Notes under the pieces: generated by a model
The model's input: only the letters and a program-made list of their open reading frames with translations
What the model was told of the DNA's origin: nothing
Databases searched by the model: none
NCBI GenBank assembly: GCA_913057975.1
Contig: CAJXOQ010000020.1
Span: 1 to 33,102, forward strand
Source: an uncultured Marinobacter sp.
GTDB taxonomy: Bacteria; Pseudomonadota; Gammaproteobacteria; Pseudomonadales; Oleiphilaceae
DNA: 33,102 bases
Reading direction: 5' to 3'
Part shown: one piece after another, positions 25,807-33,102 of the stretch
How positions within the stretch are numbered: position 1 is the stretch's first letter
Layout of the letters: the number at the start of each line of letters is the position of its first letter
Program-made: the position numbers and the translations under genes

Positions 25807-28503
25807 GTGAAACCATTCGATGATGGGTGTGCGGCCAACGATGAGTTCCAGTCAACATTAGGCGGTAGTCATCGTGGTGAGTTGATCAGGGACTTGTTGC
25901 GCCAACGGATACGGATGCCGGAGCCCGTTCCGAATTATCTCAAAAGGCCGGCGTTGACCGAGAAACTGACCGCTGCAATAACACCGGGCTCTGCCTTGTT
26001 GCTGGAGGCGCCGTCCGGTTATGGAAAAACCCACGCCCTGAGTGCGGCGTTCCGTGAAACCTCCCGTAGCCCCGACACCCTCCGGTGGCTGGGCCTGACC
26101 GGACAGGAGAACGATTCCGGGCGCCTGTTGGCCTTGCTTGAAATTGCGCTGACACCGCCCGGTGCCACCTCACGACCGTCCGGGCAACAAAAAGCCTCCA
26201 GCAATACGGATGCGCTTGCCCTGCTATTGTCCGATGCTCACTGGAGCGACCCGGACCGCGACAGCGTGCTCGTGATTGATAACGTTGGCACTGTCGCCAA
26301 TCCGGCTGCCATCGCCCTGCTGCAGCAGCTCGTTGAAAACATTCCTTCTGGTCTGGCGTTGGTGATGGTGTCCAGAAAACCGCCGCCATTTGAAACCCAC
26401 ACGTTCGAACTGGAAGGCCGATTCAACAGAATCGGCGCGGATTCCCTTGAGTTGACACGGTTGGAGACTTTTGAATTCTTTCACGCTGCGATCAACCGTA
26501 ATCAACTGACCACAGTCGCTGTGGAGCATTTGTATTCGTTGACTGAGGGATGGATTACGCCTTTGGGGTTGTACCAGCGGGAATTGGACTCCGCGCCGGA
26601 ATCCCGATTGCCGATACAGGAAACCTTCAGTGTTGAGCGTTTTCTCAGAGATGCCGTGCTGATCCATTTAACGCCTGGCCAGCAGCGTTCACTGAGGATC
26701 ATGGCGGAGATGGAGATCGTCTCGGACGAACTGTTCCTGTCATTGGCTGATGCAGGGTGTGACCATGCCTTTCGGCCCTCGGCAGCTGCGGAAAGCGGTA
26801 TCCCGCTGCGTCCATTGCCGGGTCGCGGGCGCTGGCTCCGCCTGAATCCTTTGCTGCACGACTGGTTACAGACACCGGCCCTCGATGAGTCGCAGGAGCG
26901 TGCCCTGAAAGCCAGTCGCTGGTTTAGTGACCGTCATCAGTTTCCCGAGGCACTGCGTTATGCGCTGGTCAGCGGTAGTCTTGAGGAGTCGGTCCGGATA
27001 GCCTCTGAAGGCTCAGAGGCCTTGCTGATTGGGCAGGATACCGCGTCATTGCTTCGGCTTCGCCGGTCATTGCCGTCGGGGCTGCTGGAGAAAAGCGCGC
27101 GCCTGAAGATTGTCTACGGTTGGGTCCATGCCATCGGTGGTCAGTTCAGGCAGGCAAGAATGTTGATCAACGATCTCGATAATGGCGAGCGTCCCGAACT
27201 TGCTGGCCGGGTCGATGCGCTCAGGGCTTTTATTCTCCGCGGCGAGGGCAGTGTTGATGAGGCCCTGATGGTCGCAGACAGAGCTCTGCAGGCGGAGGAG
27301 TTGTCTACTCAGGGCCAGCTGGTGACGCAGCTGGTTCGTTCCAGTGCGCTATGCGCCGCCGGCAAATTTGGCGACGCGCGGGAGGCCAACCGCATTGCCG
27401 CAAGGCTGGCTCGAGAGGCTGGAGACGCTGGTTCGGAAGTTCTGGCAGTCTATGCCCACGCGCGGATCGAGCTGGGTAAGGGATCGTTGAAGCACGCAGA
27501 GCAACTGCTGCGCACCGGTCTGGATACCGCCATGAACGAGTCATCGCGGCCCGCACGTGTTGGCGAAACACGCCTACAGCTAAATCTGGTGATGGTGCTT
27601 TGGCACCAGGGACGGCAGGCGGAAGCAGACCGCCTGTTGGTGACCTGTATCCGCCATGCAGAGCAGACCAGGGATCTTGGGTTGCTGCTGGCCATGGCGC
27701 TAAGGGTATTGATCTGTCGCACCCAGAATCGGATGGACGATGCGTTTGCCTGGATTGGACGTGCCGAGCGCACCATGCAGTCGTGGCAGGTAGACGAGTC
27801 CGTCTATGTGCCTGTGCTCGAATCTCTGAAAATCAGCGGCTGGCTGACGCTGGGGCAGGTGGATTCGGCGGCACAAGCCATGGAGCGGCTAAAGCCCTGG
27901 CGGGAAGTGAATTGTGTCCCGGAAATGTTCCCGATGATGCCCGGTATGCTGCAATGCCTGCAGGCGAGGATTGAGCTGGCACGGGGTGATGACATCAAGG
28001 CTGCTGAAACCGTCAGGAACATTCGAGACAACGGCGGCGAAACACTGCCGTTCGGTCTGGATTTATACTCCAGGCTTCTGGAAAGTGTCCTTAGCTGGCG
28101 GCAGAAAGGCCCTGCCGCTGCCCAGAAAATATTGGCTGGTACCATGGCCATGGCCGGAGAGGAGCATTACATCAGCCCCTTTGCGGAGCTCAGAGGAGAG
28201 CTTCAGGAACTGCTCGAGAAAACCTGGTCCCAGCTGCCGGACACGCCGTTTGTTGAAGCAGTGGGCGCGCTGTACGGGCTCACGGATATGAAGGAGCAGG
28301 CGCCTCTGGCCGAGCCCATCAGTGATCGGGAGCAGGGGGTGCTTGAGCTGATTGCGCAGGGGCTGTCTAATCAGGACATTGCCGACCGCCTGCACATATC
28401 TCTGCATACAGTGAAAACCCACGCCCGGCGCATTAACGCCAAGCTCGAGGTGAAGTCACGCACGCAGGCCATCGTTCGAGCCCGCGAACTGGGGCTGCTG
28501 TAG
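25807..28503 (+). CDS. Large ATPase-type LuxR-family regulator (MalT-like)
   Basis: An 898-residue STAND/LAL-type regulator. Walker A (APSGYGKT, residues 68-75) opens an N-terminal NTPase; a Walker B candidate is VLVIDN near 156. A long central region (about 370-800) is alpha-helical and TPR-like, the usual inducer-sensing part in MalT relatives. The C-terminal LuxR helix-turn-helix is at about 837-898 (LIAQGLSNQDIADRLHISLHTVKTHARRI). The start is GTG at 25807 with GGGG upstream; a later ATG at 25915 would drop 36 residues but keep all domains. The ligand is unknown. Its position behind DUF1302-DUF1329 suggests it controls them. The upstream gap shows only weak promoter-like sequence (TTGGTT at 25671). 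Confidence 0.9.
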   Translation: MKPFDDGCAANDEFQSTLGGSHRGELIRDLLRQRIRMPEPVPNYLKRPALTEKLTAAITPGSALLLEAPSGYGKTHALSAAFRETSRSPDTLRWLGLTGQENDSGRLLALLEIALTPPGATSRPSGQQKASSNTDALALLLSDAHWSDPDRDSVLVIDNVGTVANPAAIALLQQLVENIPSGLALVMVSRKPPPFETHTFELEGRFNRIGADSLELTRLETFEFFHAAINRNQLTTVAVEHLYSLTEGWITPLGLYQRELDSAPESRLPIQETFSVERFLRDAVLIHLTPGQQRSLRIMAEMEIVSDELFLSLADAGCDHAFRPSAAAESGIPLRPLPGRGRWLRLNPLLHDWLQTPALDESQERALKASRWFSDRHQFPEALRYALVSGSLEESVRIASEGSEALLIGQDTASLLRLRRSLPSGLLEKSARLKIVYGWVHAIGGQFRQARMLINDLDNGERPELAGRVDALRAFILRGEGSVDEALMVADRALQAEELSTQGQLVTQLVRSSALCAAGKFGDAREANRIAARLAREAGDAGSEVLAVYAHARIELGKGSLKHAEQLLRTGLDTAMNESSRPARVGETRLQLNLVMVLWHQGRQAEADRLLVTCIRHAEQTRDLGLLLAMALRVLICRTQNRMDDAFAWIGRAERTMQSWQVDESVYVPVLESLKISGWLTLGQVDSAAQAMERLKPWREVNCVPEMFPMMPGMLQCLQARIELARGDDIKAAETVRNIRDNGGETLPFGLDLYSRLLESVLSWRQKGPAAAQKILAGTMAMAGEEHYISPFAELRGELQELLEKTWSQLPDTPFVEAVGALYGLTDMKEQAPLAEPISDREQGVLELIAQGLSNQDIADRLHISLHTVKTHARRINAKLEVKSRTQAIVRARELGLL

Positions 28504-28520
28504 CGGACACGCTATAGCGC

Positions 28521-29417
28521 TCAGGGTGAACGCTTCAGTTCGTCTATAAGGGCGTCCTTCTCTTCCCAGATTTGACTCACCCAGCGCTGGAAGTCCGCCC
28601 TTGTCTCACGGTTGTTTTCGTAATCCATGCCCAGAAACCGCTGTGGAATCTCCCGTATTCGAATATCAACCACAATCCGTTGGATCCGCCCACACAGATA
28701 ATCCCAAATGCCGGACTTGCCGTCCGGATATACGATGGTCACATCCAGCATGGTGTGCAGGGACTCGCCCATGGCTTCCAGCACGAAGGCCGTGCCGCCG
28801 GCGCGGGGCCTGAGTAGATGTTTGTGGGGCGAGTTCTGGCTCTGATGCTTGGCCGGTGTGAGCCGCGTACCTTCCATGAAGTTGAAAATGGTCACCGGTG
28901 TGTAGCGGAACTTCTCACAGGCAGCCCGGGTGGCTTCCACATCCTTGCCTTTCAACTCTGGTCGGCGGGCAATCTGCTCCTTGGTGTGGCGCTGCATGAA
29001 GGGGAAATCCAGCGCCCACCAGGCCACACCCAGTAAGGGTACCCAGATCAATTGCTGTTTGAGGAAAAATTTCAATAGTGGGATGCGGCTGTTCAGTACG
29101 TGTTGGATGGCGGGAATATCGGCCCAGCTCTGATGGTTGCAGGTGACGAAATACCAGTGTTCGTGACTCAGGCCCTCAGCGCCGCGGACATCCCACTCGA
29201 TGTTGTGAAGCACGTCAGCCAGCACATTGTTGAAGCCAATCCAGACCCATGCGATGCGGTTCAGCACAATGGTGCAGCCTTTGCGAACCGAAGGGGTCGG
29301 GATCAACAACTTGATCACGGCAAACACCATCAGGATCGGGAATAACCAAAGGGTGTTAAGAACAATGCAAAGCACTGCAAGCACACCTTTGACAGGTGTG
29401 GGCAAGAACCTGGACAT
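28521..29417 (-). CDS. PlsC/YihG-type lysophospholipid acyltransferase
   Basis: A 298-residue membrane acyltransferase of the PlsC superfamily. The HX4D catalytic motif NHQSWAD is at residues 94-100 (His95, Asp100) and the acceptor-binding FMEGTR at 180-185. An N-terminal hydrophobic helix (residues about 11-37) anchors it; DVTIVYPDG near residue 225 is a further family block. Closest in form to the YihG/YihF-like subgroup that alters phospholipid acyl composition, beyond the essential PlsC. It converges on the LuxR gene (17 bases between stops) and follows the Bax-like gene on the minus strand. Confidence 0.87.
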   Translation of the reverse strand: MSRFLPTPVKGVLAVLCIVLNTLWLFPILMVFAVIKLLIPTPSVRKGCTIVLNRIAWVWIGFNNVLADVLHNIEWDVRGAEGLSHEHWYFVTCNHQSWADIPAIQHVLNSRIPLLKFFLKQQLIWVPLLGVAWWALDFPFMQRHTKEQIARRPELKGKDVEATRAACEKFRYTPVTIFNFMEGTRLTPAKHQSQNSPHKHLLRPRAGGTAFVLEAMGESLHTMLDVTIVYPDGKSGIWDYLCGRIQRIVVDIRIREIPQRFLGMDYENNRETRADFQRWVSQIWEEKDALIDELKRSP

Positions 29418-29466
29418 TGACCGATGTCTCCGGAATGCGAATTAGCTTGGTTGTGTGATGGTGGGG

Positions 29467-30393
29467 TTAGCCTTCCCCACTGGTTTCGTCATCGCTAGCG
29501 GCACCGGGCAAGAGTACCTCTTCCTTGCTTGCCGCAGCCAGTTCGGACAATTTGCGGGAATCGGATTCCTGGACAATAACCTGGAAGTCCTCATCGTAAT
29601 AATTCAGGTTGTTGTGGCGGATCATACTGCGAATTTCCTCCACATAGTCTTCGCCGCGTTCGGAATAGCCCAGCAAACCGGCGGCAAGACTTGGCCCACT
29701 AGCAATATCATCACGGTTACGAGCTTTCAGGCGAATGTCCCTGAGCAACTGGTAGGTCGGATGGCGATTCAGGTTCTGGATGTAAGAACGCACGGACAGA
29801 TAAGGCGAGGAGAAACTTGCCACTTCATGGCTGGCGCCCTCAACGCGCCCCCGGGGTACCAGGCCGCAACCCTGCGAGAAACACCATTGTCCGAACAGGT
29901 TATTGCCTCTGCGCGCAAAGCGGGAGGTGCCCCAGGCGGATTCATTGGCGGCCTGTGCCAGCACCAGCGACGGTGGGATTACATCAAGACGGTTTCGCAG
30001 GCGCCGGAACATGCTTTCGCTGGCGGGCTCTTCATCCACCCTCAGCCGTTCGGCCTGATTTTTCAGCCAGGTCAGTTCCGATTTACTGAGTTCGTCCTTG
30101 CTGGCCAGGCTGTCCAGGTACTCACGCTCGATCAGAATGCGTGAGTTTGCCAGCACAATACGTGGGTACAGAAACGAGAAAAACGCGGCCTTCTTCTCGG
30201 TGGTATCACGATAGGCGGAGAAATCCGGCAAGTCAGCTCGTGACCAGCCAGGGAGTGAAGGCAGTTTGGCCAGGGCGATATCCGAGTCTTCGTTGTCTCG
30301 GTCGTGGTCTGGGTCAGGGGTGTGCAGTATGCCCCACAAACCAAAAACCACCAGCGGAATTATCAACCACAGCGCCCGGATACCAGAAGACAT
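29467..30393 (-). CDS. Bax-like N-acetylglucosaminidase-family protein
   Basis: A 308-residue protein with one N-terminal membrane helix (residues about 7-23), an acidic linker, and a C-terminal glucosaminidase domain (about 125-275) of the Bax type. PSLVLAQAANESAWGTSRFARRGNNLFGQW is the diagnostic region and supplies the likely catalytic Glu151. It should act on peptidoglycan in the periplasm while tethered to the inner membrane. The start at 30393 has GAGAGG 4 bases upstream and a good promoter 32 bases upstream. A 49-base gap separates it from the acyltransferase gene, which may be co-transcribed. Confidence 0.85.
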   Translation of the reverse strand: MSSGIRALWLIIPLVVFGLWGILHTPDPDHDRDNEDSDIALAKLPSLPGWSRADLPDFSAYRDTTEKKAAFFSFLYPRIVLANSRILIEREYLDSLASKDELSKSELTWLKNQAERLRVDEEPASESMFRRLRNRLDVIPPSLVLAQAANESAWGTSRFARRGNNLFGQWCFSQGCGLVPRGRVEGASHEVASFSSPYLSVRSYIQNLNRHPTYQLLRDIRLKARNRDDIASGPSLAAGLLGYSERGEDYVEEIRSMIRHNNLNYYDEDFQVIVQESDSRKLSELAAASKEEVLLPGAASDDETSGEG

Positions 30394-30424
30394 AAAACCT
30401 CTCGTTACAATCGATATGACAGCA

Positions 30425-30433
30425 ATTATAACA
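30425..30433 (-). promoter_or_regulatory. Extended -10 promoter of the Bax-like gene
   Basis: The minus strand reads TGTTATAAT, a perfect -10 with the extended TGn element, giving a start site near 30418 and a leader of about 25 bases. The -35 is poor, as expected for this class. It lies in the 78-base gap behind the lipoprotein gene. Confidence 0.6.
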
Positions 30434-30471
30434 GGTTATACGCCGACGTCGCCCGGGTGGTTTGCTGCCCG

Positions 30472-32685
30472 CTATTCTGGCAGGCGTGTCGCCATGAGCA
30501 ACCCGAGTACCTCTTCCTGACCGTCTGTCTGCCTGAGTTGCAGGAAAAACTGATCCTGATCGCGGGTGAAAAAGCCATCCAGTGTCAGGTTGCCTACGCT
30601 AAACGTGGCTGCTCCACTGTTGCTGGCTATGTACGCCAGGGAGACCGTTCCGGGTGACTGTGCCTGTGGAGTGGAAACGGATTCGGCATCGACTTGATGG
30701 ATAATGTCGAGTGTCCGGCCCTCGAGGCGAGCGCTGCTGGAAGACTCAATGACGAGCAAGGCATTATCGAAATGCGTCAGCCGGTTACTGGCTTGCTCCA
30801 TTCCCAACCCCACGCCCTGAAGGCGGTAGCGTCCTTGACTGGGCGGTGAGGCATTGGCCTGCTCGGCGGCCACCAGAATTCCATCACCAATAGCGTTGGT
30901 GTCCAGGTTGAAGGCCATCAGGGAACCGTCCGGCGTTGATGCACCGACGGCGATATCCGGCTTCTCATCCAGGCCGGAGGCACTGTCGCGGTCCAGATTA
31001 AGGCGCCCGTTACTGACGATACGGTTTCCACTGTTTGGGTCATACACCCGCGACGGGCGCTCACTGATGACCCAGTTGGCATCCCGCTGACCGGGGTTGT
31101 CCGCGGGAACGGAAACAGTGACGTTCCCCGTGTTGTCCCTGCGCAGTGTGGTGGTCGCCATGGTCTGGGTGAGGTCTTGGCCACTGATCTGCCAGTTCCC
31201 AATACCGGACTCCACCACAAAGGGCTCGCTTTCATCGCCCATGCGGGTGGACAGGTAAACCACGTTGTAGTCACGGCCGTCCAATGTCTGCCGCTGGAAC
31301 CCTTCTTTCCTTAGCAGGTTCAGTTCAAACACGGACAGGTAGTGATCTTCCAGTGTGCGTTCTCTTTTCAGCTCGCCGCTTTCGGAACGCAGTTCAATGG
31401 CTTTCCCGGCACTGAAATACCCACTAAGGACACGATCGGGCTGCTCGGTGTCGCCGCCGACATACGCGTCCAGGAAATACGGATTGCGGGTCCAGCCGAT
31501 GATCCGGGAGCTACTACGGCCGGTGATGCTCTGGTAAAGGGACCGGCCGGCCAGCAGTCGGATGTCATCCTCTACAGTGGCGGCACCGGGAGAAGAGGAA
31601 TGGGTATTGAGGTCCCAGGCCGGGCGGTCGAAGAATTCATTACCATCGGCGTGTATCAACGCCCGACGGTCATAGGGGATATCGCTGGCCAGGGACGTAA
31701 CCCGAATATTGAAGGCGTCGAGGGAGGTTAACGTCATGCCCGGGTAAACATAGCCGGTGCCGTTCTGGTCGGTAGTGGTTTCCTCGCGCGCGATACGCAC
31801 GCCCCATTGGCCGGAGCCGGCAATACTGGATTCGAGGAATGTCTGCCCCAGCTCCACGCCCCAGAACACCGAATGGTAATTCGCAGAGCTTGCCTCTATC
31901 TTGCCGGACGAGCTCTCTCCCAGAAGCGCATAGTCAGCCATGGCGTCGACATACCGGGCGAAGTCTCCCCGTTCCTCAAGCAGGGCGAGTGCGCCGTCGA
32001 CATCCAGGGTGCCAGGTATGTTGATCTCAAAATCATGGACCTGGTCGGCGAGGGTGGGCCAAACGTATTTGTTCAAACAAAGGTTGCCATTGGCATCGTT
32101 CACACAGTCCATGATCTGGGAGAATTCACCAGAGCTGTAGCTGTCGAGGGCGTTGGCCACCAGGAATTCCGAAAACGGATTCACCTTCACATCCCGGTCC
32201 TCATCGGCAGCCAGCGATCGCATACGGCTGTTGCCATAGGTGGCTTCGATGATGATGTTCGGCCCGATCGGTCGTCCATTTTCAAAACGGATAATCGTCC
32301 GCCCGCTGTCTTCCCGGCGGGACCGGGTGTCTACAGAGGCGAGCTCGCGGAGGGTCTGGTCAGTTTGGTAAACCCGGATGGTGTCCGGTTCCACTATTCG
32401 CAGGTTGCGGCGGGTCAACTCTCCGCCCGGTGCAACCGATTCCGGCACCTCCATGGTGATTCGCACTTCATCTTCTGCCAGGCCGGACGCGTTGTTGGAG
32501 TCACCGGTTGAGCCGGGCGTGAAGTCGTCGATTGCATTCTTTGTCGGCGGGAAGCTGTTTTCCCGGCCCGCCACGTCGTCGTTGGCGTCGCCACTACCGT
32601 CGCAGCCGGCCACTAGTGCGACAGTGGAGACAGTGAAAACAGCGGCGAATGCCCGTGAAGCTAAGTGAAACATAGGGTTGTCCAT
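30472..32685 (-). CDS. Large unrecognised lipoprotein
   Basis: A 737-residue predicted lipoprotein I do not recognise. With the start at 32685 the signal sequence ends in the lipobox LVAGC, with the lipidated cysteine at residue 28; starting at 32673 it would be residue 24. After the cysteine comes an acidic disordered linker (GSGDANDDVAGREN). The mature chain is strand-rich with repeated D/G/S/T-rich turns, especially from about residue 490 on (RRDNTGNVTVSVPADNPGQ, LEGRTLDIIHQV, NLTLDGFFTRDQDQFFLQL). No enzyme motif is visible. The residue after the cysteine is Asp, the classical inner-membrane retention signal in enterics, though this rule is unreliable outside them. It is monocistronic by appearance, between yfaZ-like and Bax-like genes on the minus strand. 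Confidence 0.8.
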   Translation of the reverse strand: MDNPMFHLASRAFAAVFTVSTVALVAGCDGSGDANDDVAGRENSFPPTKNAIDDFTPGSTGDSNNASGLAEDEVRITMEVPESVAPGGELTRRNLRIVEPDTIRVYQTDQTLRELASVDTRSRREDSGRTIIRFENGRPIGPNIIIEATYGNSRMRSLAADEDRDVKVNPFSEFLVANALDSYSSGEFSQIMDCVNDANGNLCLNKYVWPTLADQVHDFEINIPGTLDVDGALALLEERGDFARYVDAMADYALLGESSSGKIEASSANYHSVFWGVELGQTFLESSIAGSGQWGVRIAREETTTDQNGTGYVYPGMTLTSLDAFNIRVTSLASDIPYDRRALIHADGNEFFDRPAWDLNTHSSSPGAATVEDDIRLLAGRSLYQSITGRSSSRIIGWTRNPYFLDAYVGGDTEQPDRVLSGYFSAGKAIELRSESGELKRERTLEDHYLSVFELNLLRKEGFQRQTLDGRDYNVVYLSTRMGDESEPFVVESGIGNWQISGQDLTQTMATTTLRRDNTGNVTVSVPADNPGQRDANWVISERPSRVYDPNSGNRIVSNGRLNLDRDSASGLDEKPDIAVGASTPDGSLMAFNLDTNAIGDGILVAAEQANASPPSQGRYRLQGVGLGMEQASNRLTHFDNALLVIESSSSARLEGRTLDIIHQVDAESVSTPQAQSPGTVSLAYIASNSGAATFSVGNLTLDGFFTRDQDQFFLQLRQTDGQEEVLGLLMATRLPE

Positions 32686-32776
32686 GCCTGATAAACGTTC
32701 CCGGAGCGTGAGCCAGAAGTCTATCAAGTTGGCAAGGCACAAAGAGTGAGGAAGGGCACGAAAATGGGGAGTGGTA

Positions 32777-32804
32777 ACCCCGCCCTGGTAGGGGCGGGCG
32801 GGGT
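32777..32804 (-). terminator. Weak terminator or hairpin after the YfaZ-like gene
   Basis: A 9-bp G+C-rich stem (32777-32785 with 32796-32804) and 10-base loop stand 24 bases past the stop of the minus-strand YfaZ-like gene. Only a short T-poor tail follows on the minus strand, so termination is plausible but not textbook. Confidence 0.5.
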
Positions 32805-32828
32805 AATGTTGTGAGGGTCAGAGCCCGA

Positions 32829-33102
32829 TCAGAAGAAGATCTTCATACCGGCCATGACGCCTTCATCCAGGTTCAGGTCACCACGACCGTCAAATTCGGT
32901 GTTCAGGTAGCGGTAACCGGCAAACAACTCGGCGTTGCGGATAACACGGTAGCTGCCGCGAAGCTCAAGGCTGGTGAGGTCATCGGAATCGCCAAAGGAA
33001 AGGATGCTGGGCGCATAGTGAAGCCCGCCAGTGAACGACAACCCGGGTACGTTGGGCACGTTCACGGTGGCAAAGCCGCCAAGAGCCACGGCGCCGCCGT
33101 CC
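32829..33102 (-). CDS. YfaZ-like outer-membrane protein, 3' end only
   Basis: The last 90 residues or so of a minus-strand gene whose 5' part lies beyond the right edge; the frame is open to the window end, and the internal GTG at 33089 is not a real start. The visible sequence is beta-strand rich (FTGGLHYAPSI, LELRGSYRVIRNAELFAGYRYLN, LDEGVMAGMKIFF) and ends in phenylalanine, as outer-membrane barrels do. The pattern of a terminal GYRY...D...DEG...F strand pair resembles the YfaZ family. The function of YfaZ is not established. Confidence 0.7.
   Translation of the reverse strand, partial: DGGAVALGGFATVNVPNVPGLSFTGGLHYAPSILSFGDSDDLTSLELRGSYRVIRNAELFAGYRYLNTEFDGRGDLNLDEGVMAGMKIFF

Overview
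The window is almost entirely chromosome of a gammaproteobacterium of the Marinobacter/Pseudomonas type. The gene order rpoN-lptBAC-kdsCD, then divergently mlaFEDCB-ibaG-murA-hisG-hisD-hisC, with hpf-ptsN-rapZ-ptsO on the other side of rpoN, is the conserved block known from Pseudomonas and its relatives. G+C is moderately high. The DUF1302/DUF1329 gene pair, the Bax-like and YfaZ-like envelope genes and the overall protein character point to a marine Marinobacter-like organism (inference; no search was possible).

The left edge is not native sequence. Bases 1-47 are an Illumina Nextera i5 adapter with its index. From about 48 to about 1630 the DNA is strikingly AT-rich (35% G+C in a 60-base line counted by hand, against 60% just to the right) and carries a DUF21/CBS protein gene plus the 3' third of mgtE. 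The composition switch lies inside the mgtE reading frame. The simplest reading is a chimeric contig: an AT-rich Colwellia/Alteromonadales-like fragment joined to the Marinobacter-like genome across a conserved stretch of mgtE.

Layout of the native part. (1) 1.6-10.1 kb, minus strand: mgtE 5' part; ptsO, rapZ, ptsN (nitrogen PTS and its RNase adapter); hpf and rpoN; then the lipopolysaccharide genes lptB, lptA, lptC, kdsC, kdsD (Kdo synthesis and LPS transport). A strong terminator separates hpf from ptsN, and a triple 21-22-bp repeat precedes rpoN. (2) 10.0-15.0 kb, plus strand: mlaFEDCB (phospholipid transport maintaining outer-membrane asymmetry), ibaG and murA. kdsD and mlaF start head to head, so LPS and phospholipid traffic genes share one control region. 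(3) 15.0-18.9 kb: hisG, hisD, hisC, interrupted by a 99-bp inverted-repeat element, then a Nif3-like gene. (4) 18.9-22.0 kb: divergent zapG and zapE (division/envelope), then a thiolase. (5) 22.0-28.5 kb: a DUF1302 outer-membrane protein, a DUF1329 periplasmic protein, a strong terminator, and an 898-residue ATPase-LuxR regulator. This is the least understood locus and the best candidate for undescribed biology. (6) 28.5-33.1 kb, minus strand: a PlsC/YihG-type acyltransferase, a Bax-like glucosaminidase, a large unrecognised lipoprotein and the 3' end of a YfaZ-like outer-membrane protein.

No rRNA, tRNA, CRISPR array, insertion sequence or prophage gene was seen. No gene-free stretch exceeds 300 bases. 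The honest overall verdict is a mostly conserved housekeeping region with one assembly artefact, several unexplained repeat or hairpin structures, and one poorly characterised envelope/lipid locus.
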